From Lepus europaeus (taxonomy: Eukaryota; Chordata; Mammalia; Lagomorpha; Leporidae), in the NCBI RefSeq assembly GCF_033115175.1, contig NC_084829.1, positions 132,032,996-132,096,995 of the forward strand: a stretch of DNA of 64,000 bases, given 5' to 3'. Below the pieces are notes generated by a model. It saw nothing but the letters and a program-made list of their open reading frames with translations. It had not been told where the DNA came from and ran no database searches. How positions within the stretch are numbered: position 1 is the first letter of the stretch; every line of letters begins with the position of its first letter. Made by a program: the position numbers and the translations under genes. This document shows, in pieces, positions 31,751-43,974 of the stretch.

Positions 31751-32085
31751 GGGTCAGCATTGTGGAGTAGCAGGTAAGGCTGCTGCCTGTAATGCTGGCA
31801 TCCCACATGGGTGCTGGTTCATGTCTTGGCTACTCCAGTTCTTCTACAGCTCTCTGCTAAGGCCTGGGAAAGACATCGAAGATAGCCCAAATATCTGGCC
31901 CCTGTCCCACTGTGGGAGACCCAGATGAGGCTCCTTGCTCCTCATTCCTGGTTTTCGCTTGTCCCAGCCCTGGCTGTTGCAGCAATCTTGGGAGGGAACC
32001 AGTGGCTGCAAGATTTGTCTCTCCCTCTGGCTCTGTAACTCTGAATTTCAAATAGATAAGTAAATAAAATCTGTATTTTTAAAAG
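31751..32085 (+). mobile_element. CSINE, older subfamily
   Basis: Sense: 'gggtcagcattgtggagtag' head, tail 'caaatagataagtaaataaa'. Confidence 0.85.
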
Positions 32086-32134
32086 ATTATCTAATTTATT
32101 AATAAATAAATTTTAAATTTACAAAATAAAAATT

Positions 32135-32162
32135 GTGGGCTGGCACTGTGTGGAGTAGTACA
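32135..32162 (+). repeat. CSINE head fragment only
   Basis: 'gtgggctggcactgtgtgga' followed by unrelated sequence; the element body is missing. Confidence 0.5.
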
Positions 32163-32419
32163 AAGAATTCCCACATACCTACTCTCATCTTCTCCTATTG
32201 CTAACATCTTAATATGATATATTTATTGCACTTAATAAACCACACCCAGCTTCCCCACCATGATATACTTGTCACAATTAATGAACCAGTCTGATTTAAT
32301 CCATCTCCCTTTTAACTACACACTGAGTAAATTCTGAGGTTAATGACCTAGACTCTGAGAAACACTGTTGAGAATAATATAACTTTTCAGTAAATAACAG
32401 GTCTGATTTTTCTTCTTTC

Positions 32420-32779
32420 TTTTTCTCTTTCATTCTTTTTTTAAAATATTTATTTATCTATTTGAAAGTCAGAGTTAGAAAGAGAAGGAGAGGCAGAGAG
32501 AGAGAGAGAGAGAGAGAGAGGTCTTCCATCTGCTGGTTCACTCCCCAATTGGCTGCAATGGCCTGAGCTGTGCCAATCCAAAGCCGGGAGCCAGGAGCTT
32601 CTTCCAGGTCTCCCACATGAGTACAGGGGCCCAAGGACTTGGGCCATCTTGTACTGCTTTCCCAGGCCATAGCAGAGAGCTGGATCGGAAGTGGAGCAGC
32701 TGGGACTAGAACCAGCACCCATACAGGATGCCAGCACTGCAAGTGGCAGCTTTACCCACTATGCCGACGTGCAGGCCCT
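32420..32779 (-). mobile_element. CSINE
   Basis: Antisense; exact 16-base duplications tgatttttcttctttc at 32404-32419 and 32780-32795. The tail side carries an extra TC-rich segment and the body a (GA)n run. Confidence 0.93.
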
Positions 32780-32879
32780 TGATTTTTCTTCTTTCAGTAC
32801 AATTGTTTGTGAAGCACTCTGCAGGAGATGAGACCGAGCTGAGTTGATCCACACTTCCTTTATGTCTGGGCACTGATTC

Positions 32880-33315
32880 TTTCTTTAAAAGGACATGTGG
32901 ATGCACACTCCTGTTCATAGCCGCCCTGTTCACTGCAGCTGGGAGGCGGGAACAAGTGTCCGTCCATGGATGAGTGGATGAACACAATGTGTTCCCATAA
33001 AGGGAAGGCCGTTCTGTCCCTTGCTGCAACCTGGGTGGGTCTCAAGGACACTGGGCTATGTGATATAAGCCAGTCTCAAAAAGACACGTATTGTGCGATT
33101 CCACTTGTATGAGGTATAAAAAATAGTCAAATTTACAGGAACAAAAAATAGATGATGGGTTCCAGGGTCTTGGATCAGGGGAACTGGGGAGTTGTTGTTT
33201 GATGGGTATAAGATTTCATTTCCAGAACACGGAAACACTCTGGAGATCTGTGGCACGACAGTGTTGATGTACTTAATGCTACCAAACGATACACCTGAAG
33301 ATGGCTAAATGGTGG
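32880..33315 (+). repeat. L1M 3' region fragment
   Basis: 'acaagtgtccgtccatggatg', 'aaggacactgggctatgtga' and 'gattccacttgtatgaggta' match the end of ORF2 and 3' UTR of old L1. Non-coding through stops. Confidence 0.75.
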
Positions 33316-33320
33316 GTTTT

Positions 33321-33703
33321 ATTTTTAAAAATTATTTATTTAATCTATTTGAAAGGCAGATAGAGATAGAGATAGGCATAGACATAGATCTCTAGATACA
33401 GATAAATACAGATATAGATATACATACAGATATAGATAGACTGATCTTCCGTCTGCTGTTTCACTCCCTAAATGCTGGTGATAGCCAGGGCTGGAGCCAG
33501 GTAGAATCCAGGAGCCAGGAACTCAGTCCAAGTCTCCCAGGTGAGTGGGAGGGACTCAAGTACTTGAGCCATCTTCTGCTGCCTCCCGAAATGTGTATCA
33601 GTAGGAAGCTGAAATGCAGAGTGAGCCCAAGACACTAGCACAGACTCTCTGGTAGGGGCTATGAGCATCCCAATAGCATCTTACTTGCTGTGCCAAACGC
33701 CCA
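33321..33703 (-). mobile_element. CSINE, older, with GATA-type microsatellite
   Basis: Antisense body; the usual GA tract at 33358-33440 has become gatagagatagagatagg- and gatatagatatac-like repeats. Confidence 0.8.
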
Positions 33704-33725
33704 GCTTCTATGCTGTTTTATTGCC

Positions 33726-33750
33726 ATTATTATTATTATTATTATTATTA
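33726..33750. repeat. (ATT)n microsatellite
   Basis: About eight units of att. Confidence 0.9.
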
Positions 33751-33997
33751 CATGATGGGGTTGGGGTGTGTTGGGGAAGAGAAGGATGTGCTGATAGGAT
33801 ACAAGGTAAGTTTGTCCATGGAGAATTACCGAGTTTGTTATGAATGTTCCTCCATGGACACTGAAATACAAGGACAAAAACAGTTGCCACTTAAGAAACA
33901 TTGTTAGCTCTGTAAATGCAGGCGTTGGAAAAGGTTGATTAGGAAACTTCTTCAGCTACCTGTGAGTAGTCGATTCCACGCTAAACTGGGGCGTTGT

Positions 33998-34011
33998 TCT
34001 CCCCCTGCTGG
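33998..34011 (-). promoter_or_regulatory. candidate CTCF motif (- strand)
   Basis: On the - strand reads TGGCCAGCAGGGGGAGA, against the CTCF consensus TGGCCACCAGGGGGCGC, including the full CAGGGGG core. It lies outside any repeat I recognise. Binding is inference. Confidence 0.6.
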
Positions 34012-34199
34012 CCAATCTTGGAATTGTTCAGTTTGGGACAGTGACCCAGACAATTGGAGTGAGGATGTTCTCAATATGATGATCCTTATTACTAAAGCGT
34101 AGATGCTTTTCAGTCACCAAATATTTTCTGAAGAGAATCAAGCCCCCATAGCCATTTTATGAAATTATTCACTAGCATGCTTTTTAAAATATTTCTTAA

Positions 34200-34385
34200 A
34201 AGGAAGGTATTTTATTTGGATATGTCACTCATTTACCCCTAATACGCTCACTCATTTAATCTCCAGTATGTGCTGTGCTAAACATCATGATTTCAAAGAT
34301 GACATGGTTGTGGACCTGGTTTTGATATTTAATAGAGAGGTATAGGCATATAAATCATTACGTTAAATGTATTAAACAGTTATAA
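34200..34385 (+). repeat. possible L2 fragment
   Basis: 'gtatgtgctgtgctaaacat' resembles the L2 'tatgtgccaggcactgt' region. Confidence 0.3.
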
Positions 34386-34429
34386 ACGTGATAAAAGTTG
34401 TCTATGTTTTTAGAGTGTAAGAATTGGGG

Positions 34430-34770
34430 GGAGGGCGGCGCTGTAGCATAGTGGGTAAAGCCACCACCTGCAGTGCCAGCATCCCATATGGGCACTGGTT
34501 GGAGTCCTGACTACTCCACTTCCGATCCAGCTCTCTGGCCCAAGTCCTTAGGCCCCTGCACCCGCGTGGGAGACCTGGAAGAAGCTCCTGGCTCCTGGCT
34601 TCGTATTGGCGCAACTCCAGCCATTGTGGCCAACTGGGGAGTGAACCAGCGGATGGAAGACCTCTCTCTCTCAATCTCTCTCTCTCTCTACCTCTCCTTC
34701 TCTCTGTGTGTGTAACTCAGACTTTCAAAGAAATAAATAAATCTTTAAAAAAAGTGCGAACAAACAAAAA
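34430..34770 (+). mobile_element. CSINE
   Basis: Sense; duplications aagaattgggg at 34419-34429 and 34771-34781. Immediately followed by another, older CSINE. Confidence 0.92.
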
Positions 34771-34782
34771 AAGAATTGGGGT

Positions 34783-35073
34783 ATTGTTGTGGCATTTTGT
34801 CTAGCAGTTAAGACACCAGCATCCCACATTGGAGAGCCTGGGTTTGAGTCCCAGCTCTGCTCGCATTTCCAGCTTCATGCTAATGCACACTCCAGGAGGC
34901 AGCAGGAGATGATTCAAGTACTCGGGTCACTGTCACCCATGCAGGGAACCTGGATTGAGTTCTCGCCTCCTGGCTTTGTTTTAGGCATTTGGGGTCTGAA
35001 CCAGAGGATTAGAGCATCCCCACCCCCACCTCTCTTCCTCTCTCTTTGTCTCTCACTGTAGAAAAAATAAAGT
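34783..35073 (+). mobile_element. CSINE, old
   Basis: Sense, diverged: 'ttgtggcattttgtctagc', 'gggtttgagtcccagctctg', tail 'gaaaaaataaagtagg'. Confidence 0.8.
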
Positions 35074-35645
35074 AGGAAAAATGGAAAGAACTGGGCATAA
35101 AAGGGGCAGTACTTCAGCAGAAGTATAATTAATTAATTGGATTCCTCCTGTTAAAATTTACTGAGAGAAGATCACTTGATTATACGTAGGCACACTAATA
35201 TATTCATTGCTGCAGAGCACTTCTTTCTGGTTGGGTTTTCTTTCTTTTCTTTTTTTTTAAATTTTTTTTAGCAGCTTTTTATTTTGAAAGACAGGTTCAC
35301 AGGAAGTGGCGAAGACAAGACAGAGAAGTTCTGTGTCCTTCTCATCCAGTTTTTTTCTCAATGACTTCAAAGCCAGGGATTTGAAAAAGACATAAAATGT
35401 ATGCATGGTTCTGTGTCATTTTGTCCAGTGTTTATACTTGATAAACACCACTGCTATCAAGACAGAGGACTCTTCCATCCCCACAAAGGCCTTCGGATGC
35501 CACCCCTTTGTGATCATACACATCTCCTTCAACTATTCCATACACACTGGCAACTGCTTACCTGTAAAAGTGGTGTTAGCCCCAGCAATGACATCTAAGA
35601 GAGAAGTGTTGGCATGTAAATCCTGTAAATAAAGTAGATTAAAGT
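35074..35645. other. no gene recognised
   Basis: Non-repetitive to the eye apart from T-rich 35240-35280. Confidence 0.55.
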
Positions 35646-36600
35646 AGCTTGCATTTTTAATAGAAAGCTTTTATTTAATAAATATAAATTTCAAAAGTAC
35701 AACTTTTGGGTTATACAGTTCTTTCCCCCATACCCACCCTTCCACCCGCAACCATCCCACCTCCTACTCCCTCTCCCATCCCATTCTTCATTAAGATTCA
35801 TTTTTAATTATCTTTATATACAGAAGATCAACTCTATACTAAGTAAAAATTTCAACAGTTTGCACCCACACAGATACACAGAAGTATAAAGTACTCTTTG
35901 AAGACTAGTTTTACCATTGATTCTCATAGTACAACATATTAAGGACAGAAATCCTACATGTGGAGCAAGTGCACGGTGACTCTTGTTGATTTAACAATTG
36001 ATACTCTTATTTATGACGTCAGTGATCACCTGAGGCGCTTGTCGTGAGCTGCCAGGGCTATGGAAGCCTCTTGAGTCTGCAAACTCCAACCTTATTTAGA
36101 CAAGGCCATAATCAAAGTGGAAGTTCTCTTCTACTTTCAGAGAAAGGTACCTCCTTCTTTGATGGCCCATTCTTTCCACTGGGATCTCACTCACAGAGAT
36201 CTTTCCTGTAGGTCATTTTTTTTTTTTTTTTTTTTTTTTTTGCCACAGTGTCTTGCCTTTCCATGTCTGAAATGCTCTCATGGGCTTTTTAGGCAGATCT
36301 AAATGCCTTAAGGGCTGATTCTGAGGCCAGAGTGCTGTTTAGGGCATTTGTCATTCTATGAGTCTGCTGTGTGGCCTGCTTCCAATGTTGGATTGTTCTC
36401 TCCTTTTTAATTCTATTAGTTATTATTAGCAGATATTTCATCTTATTTATGTGATCCCTTTGACAGTTGAGCCTACCTTTATGATCAGTTATAAACTTAA
36501 ACTGATCACTTTAACTAGTAAGTTAGCATTGATACCTGCCAACTTAATGGGATTTGGACTCCCATGGCAGGTTTTTTAAACTAGCTTGCATTTAAAGAAC
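35646..36600 (-). mobile_element. lagomorph L1 3' UTR
   Basis: Begins 'taataaatataaatttcaaa', then 'cttttgggttatacagttctt', C-rich 35725-35785, 'cagaagatcaactctatacta', 'ctttgatggcccattctttcc'. I recognise this as the common rabbit L1 3' end on the - strand. Contains T24 at about 36218-36241. No ORF2 follows. Confidence 0.7.
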
Positions 36601-37852
36601 ATTCCAGGAATGGGATCTTGCCATATGTGAGCTTCTGAGATTGACATATTACCCCCACTCAGCACATTTTCCCTGTGATTAGTCCAATTTCTTATGCAAA
36701 TTCAATGGTTTGTGGTTGTTGCTGGGTGGTGGTCTTAGTATGGATGCACATGGTATGTCTATTCATTCACCTATTGTAGAATGTTGGGGATATTTCTAGC
36801 TTTTTCTATGACACATAAAACTACTGGGAATAATTATGTGCGGGTGTTTGTGTGGACATAAAGTTTTAATTTCTATGGGTTAAATGACCAGGAAGGCAAC
36901 TGCTAGGTGGTATAATAATAACTGTCTAGTTAGTTTTTTGAAGAAACTACCATATGTTTTTCCAGAGTTACTGTAACGTTTTACATCAGCACCAGCAATT
37001 TATGAAAGATCTAGTTTCTTCTGTCTTCACCTGCATTCTGTGTTGTCGACTATTTTTCATTTTTGTTGCTTTGATATGTGGTGATATCTCATAGAGATAT
37101 GAATTTGCATCTCCCCATTGCCTAATGATGCGGAATATGCTTGCATGTGCTTATTTGTGTTCTGCCTGCCATCTGATGAAAGGTCTCATCGTGTCTTTTG
37201 CTTTTATTCTAAGTGAATGGATTTTTTTTTACTATTGCATTTGAGAGTTCTCATGAATTCTAGATATGAATATTTTATCAGATACATGGTTTGCAGATAT
37301 TCCCTCTTGATTTGTAGTTTGTCTTTTCAAGCTCCTTCACAAGGTCTTTAGCAGAACAGATGCTTTTAACTTTGATGAAGTTTAATTTATTGATTTTTTA
37401 AAAAATTTAATGAATCTCGCTTTTGGATTTATTCAGCCCTAGGTCCTGGAAATTTTCACCTATAATTTCCTGTGCTTTTAAATCTGCCACTCAACAAAAT
37501 GAATTAAGTTTTATTTCATGTGTGAGATTTGGGTCAAGAGTCAAGTTTTTGCTTCTGGATATTCAATCACCCCAGCACTGAATGTTGAAAAGCCTGTTTC
37601 CTCCATTGACTTGCACTGGATCTTTGTGAAAAACAAGTTGAGAGTTTTTTTTTGGAGGGGGGCGGGGTTTTTCTCAATTCTCTATTCTGTTCCATTGGGC
37701 TACATATCTATGCCTCCACTAATACCGTACATTTTGCTTACTGTGTCTATCTAGTACATCTTGAAATTAGTAAGAATAAGTTCCCCCACTTTATTCTCTC
37801 AAAAACTGCTGTATTGATTATTGCCCTTGCCTACATGCTTACAGAACTGTGG
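36601..37852 (-). repeat. old L1M fragment
   Basis: 'tttgcatctccccattgccta', 'tttatcagatacatggtttgc', 'tttaactttgatgaagttta' and 'ttccattgggctacatatct' match the reversed ancient L1. Interrupted at 37866 by a CSINE. The join at about 36600 suggests a younger L1 end next to or inside an older one. Confidence 0.75.
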
Positions 37853-37865
37853 TATTTTTGCTTTT

Positions 37866-38197
37866 TTTTTTTTTTTAATTATTTACTTATTTGAGAGGTA
37901 GAGTTACAGATAGTGAGAGGGAGAAACAGAGAGAAAGGTCTTCCTTCCGTTGGTTCACTCCCCAAATGGCTGCAATAGCTGGAGCTACGCTGAACCAAAG
38001 CCAGGAGCCAGGAGCTTCTTCCAGGTCTCCCACATGGGTGCAGGAGCCCAAGGACTTGGGCCATCTTCTACTGCTATCCCAGGCCATAGCAGAGAGCTGT
38101 ACTGGAAGAGGAGCAACCGGAACTAGAACCGGTGCCTATATGGGATGCGGGCGCCGCAAGCGGGGGATTAACCTACTGTGCCATGGCGCCGGCCCCA
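37866..38197 (-). mobile_element. CSINE inside old L1M
   Basis: Antisense; exact 13-base duplications tatttttgctttt at 37853-37865 and 38198-38210. Confidence 0.94.
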
Positions 38198-38416
38198 TAT
38201 TTTTGCTTTTGACTTGTTGAACTCTTTGTTTGTGGATCATGAAGCCTTTGACCATGATGTAAATTAAAGATATGTTTTCTTTAAAAAAAAAGGGGGGGGG
38301 AAGACACAAGAAACCATCTTTGCAACCTGGGGTGGTGGAGCAGTGGGCAAAGATTCTTTGCCCAGGAAATAAGTAGCAAGAACAATGAGAGAAAATATTG
38401 GTAAGTTGGATTTCTT

Positions 38417-38693
38417 GTTTTAAAGGTTTATTTATTTATTTGAGAGACAAAGTTACCGGAAAGAGAGGAACAGACGGACAGATCTTCCACCCACTGGTTC
38501 ACTCCTCAAGTGGCTACAACGGGTCTGCCATGCGGGTGCAGGGGCCAAGCATTTGGGCCATCCTCCACTGCTTTCCCAGGCCATCAGCAGAGAGCTGGAT
38601 CAGAAGTGGAGAAGCCAGAACTCAAACTGGCATCTGTATGGGAGACTGGTGCTGCAGGCAGAGGCGTAACCCACTAGATTACAGCACCAATTC
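38417..38693 (-). mobile_element. CSINE with internal deletion
   Basis: Antisense; goes from 'caagtggctacaacgg' directly to 'gtctgccatgcgggtgcag', missing about 60 bases of the body. Confidence 0.85.
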
Positions 38694-38800
38694 CTTAAAA
38701 AACATAAAAACAGTAGTTATTTAAAACAACTTGGAAAAATAACAAAAACCTTAAACTCCTATTAGAGTTTAATATAACTGTATTAGTATATAATTTAAAC

Positions 38801-39118
38801 TTTTTTTTAAAGATTTATTTTATTTATTTGAAAGACAGAGTGACAGAGAGAGGTAGAGACACAGAGAGAGGTCTTCCATCTGCTAGTTCACTCCCCAGAT
38901 GGCCGCAACAGCTGGAGTTGTGCTGATCCTAAGCCAGGAGCTTCTTTCGGGTCTCCCACGTGGGTCCAGGGGCCCAAAGATTTGGGCCATCTTCTACTGC
39001 TCTCTCATAGCAGAGAGCTGGATCAGAAGAGGAGCAGCCAGGACTAGCATCAGCGCCTGTATGGGATGTCAGTGCTTCAGGCCAGGGCTTTAACCTGCTG
39101 TGCCATAGCGCCGCCCCC
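38801..39118 (-). mobile_element. CSINE
   Basis: Antisense: tttttttaaagatttatttt, GA tract, head ending 'tgccatagcgccgcccc'. Confidence 0.9.
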
Positions 39119-42100
39119 TAAAATTTCATTCTGTAGTGATTATATAAAAAGCAGTGGTCACTATAATTAGTTCATCAGTGACATTTAAATATCTGTTGTG
39201 CCTACTCCTGGTATATTTTTTCCCCTTCTCTAATAAGGTTCCTATCCCTGTGAATTAAACTTAGAAAAGTAAGTAAGTCAGCATTTATAATCGCTTTGCA
39301 ATTATGTTTTATGTAGAGTTGGTAGACAAGAATCACTGCTAAAAAATTTAGCTGACTCTCTTCTTAGATGATAAAGTAGGTAAAGTGGGTAATACAAACC
39401 TTTTAAATATTATTATTTCTCAATGAAGTTTCACCCTAGGATATTGAGTTTGGGAAATATTAGGAATATTTGATGCTTATGGGCCCATGAACCATATAGA
39501 AGCCAAAGGTATGCCTTAGGGACCAAGGCCTGGGCCCGTCCACTTGAGTCCCATAGGGAGCATCAGATGGGGAGATGTGCCTTCCCTTACATCACGAGGG
39601 TCACTGACGTCTGGGTCATTCGGTGGGAGTTTCACCAGGCGGCTCTCAGAATGACTGGCGATGGCTACAGCTGTCACGGAGGCTGTGGCTCTGAACTGTC
39701 TGGAGGGTCTTTTCTCAACTGGTTTCTGTTTTCACATCACAAGGACATCAGCATTCAAGTGGTTCTTGAGATATTTTGTCCCAGAGTGCCACATCACTTC
39801 GCCCAGCAGGTGGCAGTATGGGACTGTGAGCTGTGCAAGGGACCCTGGCCATGGTTGCTTAGAAAGGCTGACACCAAGAGCACGCTGGACCTTCTGTGAA
39901 TGTGCGTATCAGCTGGAGAAGAGGCACCTCTGGCGTGAGCGGAGATTTCCAGCTTCAGCTGAGTAGGGGCTTCTTTGCACTGCCAGCGTCCCCAGCTGCA
40001 GCAGCCCTTTGGGACTTTGGAGACAGATCCTGCGTTGGCTCAGTTTTTCCACTGGACTCCTCCGGGTCACTTCAGAGTCAGCCTGCTTAAACCCAGCAGG
40101 GGTGTGGTGGAGCTGGCCTCTCTACTGGTTCGGAGGAGGCAATTGAGAAATTAAAGTGATGTGAGCTGGTTGACTTCAAATTGGCTAGCCTGGAAATTGG
40201 CCGTGATAGAAGTATTTGCAATAGATATCTTTTAATGCTGCAAACTGACATCTTGTCCCCTGCCCAGCTGGTTGTTGAGTATTTATCAATATTCCACTGA
40301 TCCAAACACTTGATTCCTCCCTTAATAATTCCCTTTTCTGGTCCACATGTCCTGTCAGTCTCCAAACCTCTGATCCTCTTACTTGACAAGCCCAGGCCAA
40401 ATTCCTCTCCCCTGTGATGACACTGAACTTGGCTGCCCTCCCACTCTCACCACTTCCTCCCTTGTCCCTAGATTTCCAGAGCATGTTGTGGCATAGGGTG
40501 AAGTACTCCTATTTTATACTGTGTGTTTCTCAAGAGCCTAGTCATGAGACGCCAGACTCTGCATTCCTAAAGAGGTTTTTGAGGTGCATGTCTGAGACAT
40601 CATGGTAACGTTGGTGGCTGCGGTAGATCTTGGGATACAGTAGATGCTCATTAAATGGTTGTGGTTTTGGTTATTGTAGAGAATAACTTCCCAATTCTTT
40701 TTACCATTCCACTGTCTGACCCCAATTACCCTTCTAGTGTTTTTCTTTCTCATCTTCATGCATCCTGCTGCATTTGTTGTATTTTATTCAACTGTGACCC
40801 TTGGTGTGCCCCTTATCCACCTCACAGCATATCCATCTTGGTGTGGACTTTTCCAACTCCATGGAGTGCCTTTCCCCCATTTCTGTCAAGTTCGTAAAAG
40901 ACCATTTCCTCCCTGGAGCTATTTTTCTCTCTGCCCGTTCTGTGTTGCCTCTCTAAGTCATCTGATCTCTCAAGAGCGTGTCTGTAAATTAGCCCACTGA
41001 CTTCCAGAATTCCGTTAAAAGGGGAAACTGAACTAATCTGCTGTGGCGGACTGGACCGCAAAGAGGAATGCCAGAGTTCACAAAGAATAGCTGAGATGCT
41101 TGCCCAAGGCACGGCCCTGTCCAGACCAAACAGGACTGTGAGTGATGGAGAGAGATTTCGGATGTGGAGTGTGATGAAGGGGAGGCAGGCAGGGCTGGCG
41201 GACGCTGGGTTCTGCCTGTTTCAAGTGGTTGCCTGCTTGGCAGTGCTCCCTGGAGGTGAGAGGGCTGCTTGTGCTTGGGTCTGGATCAAAGGTCCCGTTG
41301 ACATCCCACAGGCCAGGTCTGTTAGCTTTCCTCATAAAACCATGTTTGGAGAGATATCTCTTGAGAGGGAATTTGGGGTTGAAACTGGAAGAAAGCAAGC
41401 CTGGAGCTTAATTGGGAAGTAAGGGATATATCAAGGGGAAAAGGTGACCATTTTGAAGTGGAAAACATCTTGTGAAGAGTAAAAATAGTGGCCGATGGGT
41501 GACACATGAGACCGACTGGCTGTGGACCCTTTCATTAGCTGACTTCCTGTGCCCCCTGGGACTGCCCTCCAAGGCCTGATCGGTGCCTTTGATGCTTCTT
41601 ACCAGTTGGTGTCACAGCTCAGGCCACAGATCCCAGGAAAATGGGCAGCACAGCAAGGAGCAAAAGCAGCTCTGTTTGGGGGAAGCTGCTTGATCAACCA
41701 CGGGTCAAGAATGTGGGGAACACAGTTATGTGCCAAGAACGTGACAGGTGCTGGTGGAGGAGGGGATTCAAAGATATGAATATGATGATTTTTTTGGAGC
41801 TGTGGGTAAGTTGAATGGTTTTCATTTGTCTGGGGAGACACACAAATAAACAAGAAGAGATAACTAAAACTTTTCCAGTAGGACGAGAGTACCATGGCAA
41901 TTATATAGTATTATATAGTCACAGTCAGGCTTCTCCACTGACTTGCTGCACCTGGGCATGGCATGGCCTCAGCACACTCTCAACACAGAGCCCAGGGAGC
42001 CACTACCAGTCACTCCCCACTTATTCTGGGCAGAGGCCTACTTCTCACCCCCTTCGCTGTCCTTAACTGATGTTCTGCTCTTCTATTAACTCTTGGGGAG

Positions 42101-42229
42101 ATCCAATAGTCCTGCTTTTGTACCCTAACATTCTCTCATGAAGGATTACTTTGGTATCTATCTTGGAATTTTGAACTGTGAACTCATATTGTGCTTTGTC
42201 TGTAGAAGTCTTTAGCCTGGATGGATTCT
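39119..42229. other. 3.1 kb SINE-free interval, no gene recognised
   Basis: The longest stretch without recognisable repeats beyond ENPP1. Contains a CTCF-like motif (39803) and GC-richer sequence at 39540-40130. Several short open frames on both strands show no domain or splice structure. Possibly regulatory. Confidence 0.55.
39803..39816 (+). promoter_or_regulatory. candidate CTCF motif (+ strand)
   Basis: ccagcaggtggcag is a full match to the CTCF core CCASYAGRKGGCA. Lies in non-repeat sequence. Binding is inference. Confidence 0.6.
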
Positions 42230-42400
42230 CATTCTCTCTCTCTCTCTCTCTTTCTCTCTCTCCTCCTTCTCCTCTCTCTCTCTCTCTCCTCCATCTCCAT
42301 CTCCATCTCCATCTCCATCTCCATCTCTCTGTGGCTTTGCTTTCAAATAAATAAATAAATAAACACACAAATAAATAAATAAATAAATAACTCTTTTCTT
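42230..42400 (+). repeat. CSINE 3' tail with expanded microsatellites
   Basis: CT tract, then about six units of ctccat, then 'tgctttcaaataaataaata' and a second aaat run. The body is absent, so only the 3' end of an element remains. Confidence 0.7.
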
Positions 42401-43712
42401 TATTTAAAGGAACACACCTTTCCAAAGAAGTTTCCAGATTGCTTTAGTCAGGCACCCTGGAGATATTAACATCTTGGGACTAACTTTTATAGAACTCTCT
42501 TAGCTTGGGGGTTCCCAGACTATACTGCTAGCGCTATGCCAAACCTCAAAGTGCTCTGTGGGAAGGTCCCTGGCTGTAATTCCAGGGGAGATAATTTTCC
42601 TATCGTAGGCAGACTGAACTGTTTCTCCTTGTTCTGGTGAATGGATTTTTTTTTTCTAGACCACTCCTTCAATGAAAGTTTGGTCCAGAGAGAGTTCTGG
42701 CTTTATTGAGAGATGACCACAGGGTGGTGGTTGTAGTTGCCTCTCTACCTGCTGCGTTCAGGGTTTCAGATGCTGTGCTCAGATGGGTGCCAAGAACTCA
42801 GACTCTTGTGACTGGGACAGGAAACTCTCTTTCTTCCTAGAATAGCCTTGGTGCTATTAGACACTTGCAGCTGTGGTTTTTAATTTATTGTTTGAAGATC
42901 CTACAAAATTTCCCCCTTTTTTTCTTTGACAGCTCAACAAAACATTTTAGAGAATGGTGGTTATATTTTATCCAGCATTTCTATGTATACAGTGGGATAA
43001 TGGTCAGTTTATCTACAGCTCAGAAACAAAGCCCACACAGCGAATCCTTAATCCCTAAAGTCATTCGGCCACCCCTTAGCACCCACAGACACATACAACA
43101 GAGTAGGACTCTGGACATCTGCTCCAGCTGTGGTTATTTGGATCTTTTAAAGTTGTTACTACTTAATACTGAGTCCTGATAGAGTCTTTCTATAGCAAAA
43201 ACAAGTCATATGTTATAAGCATGATCCAGATCACCAATTTTTAGTGCACATATATGTTCACTTTTCTTTCTTTCCGTGCATAGTAACTTTAAACCCAATT
43301 GCCCTTTTTAAGAGTCCTTTTGAGGCCTCACTCCTTCCTGCAAACTATTGAAGATCTCCTAGGGATTATCCCTGCAAAAGGAGTCAGTTCTCTTCCCAGC
43401 TCCACACAGAATTCTCTCAGTGCTGCTATGTTCATATTGCCACATGGTGCCGCTGTGGAACATGGGTTCTGCTGGGTCCAGAACATGGGTTCTGTTGGCT
43501 GCTGGGATTTCAGCCTTGCTGGTTCTGTCATTTCAACAACAAAGTAACAGTTCCTTAGTTCACTCCAGATTTCAGCAACTGTTTTCTAAAGCTATGACAA
43601 GTTAACCAGTCCCTACGGCCTCAGCACACTGTGTGTCAATTCCTCGCCTTTTCACTCTTGCTCTCCTGTTCTCTTGGATTTCAACAGTATTTGGACTGCA
43701 TATATGAGTATA
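42401..43712. other. no gene recognised
   Basis: Unique-looking; short open frames at 42865-43179 and 43299-43547 lack any signature. Confidence 0.55.
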
Positions 43713-43826
43713 CTCCAAAAAAATTCACAGAAAATGGAATTAAAAGATGTTTATTTTGGTGTGAAAACTTAAAAATTCATGCATAGTGTTTTCATTATAT
43801 GTATTTTCATCAACTCTTTGAAGACC
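43713..43826 (+). mobile_element. mariner-like MITE
   Basis: Starts 'aaaattcacagaaaatggaat', ends 'catcaactctttgaag', with inverted terminal similarity and the internal 'tattttggtgtgaaaa'. Six related copies occur in the window. Confidence 0.65.
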
Positions 43827-43861
43827 CTTCATAGGTACAGGTTTCATTTTTTTCCCCATTT

Positions 43862-43920
43862 TTTTGTGCCAAAATGAGTTTACCTTTTAATTTTACTTTC
43901 CACGAACTTTTTGAAATACT
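43862..43920 (-). mobile_element. mariner-like MITE, partial, opposite orientation
   Basis: 'tgtgccaaaatgagtttacc' followed by 'ccacgaactttttgaaata' is the reverse of the 5' half of the preceding element. Confidence 0.6.
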
Positions 43921-43974
43921 CTCATCTATCTCTCAAGAATATTAAGCTTCCTGTATCTTTTCACTTATCACTTC

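Noticed and set aside
33661..33907. Frame with long Tyr or Asn runs
   Set aside because: Translation of the (ATT)n microsatellite.
36014..36022. Palindromic tgacgtca CRE site
   Set aside because: It lies within the L1 3' UTR and is probably a chance feature of that repeat rather than a locus regulator.
39567..39966. Two overlapping 100-110 codon open frames on +
   Set aside because: No domain, splice sites or repeat of known protein sequence; GC-richer DNA yields such frames by chance.
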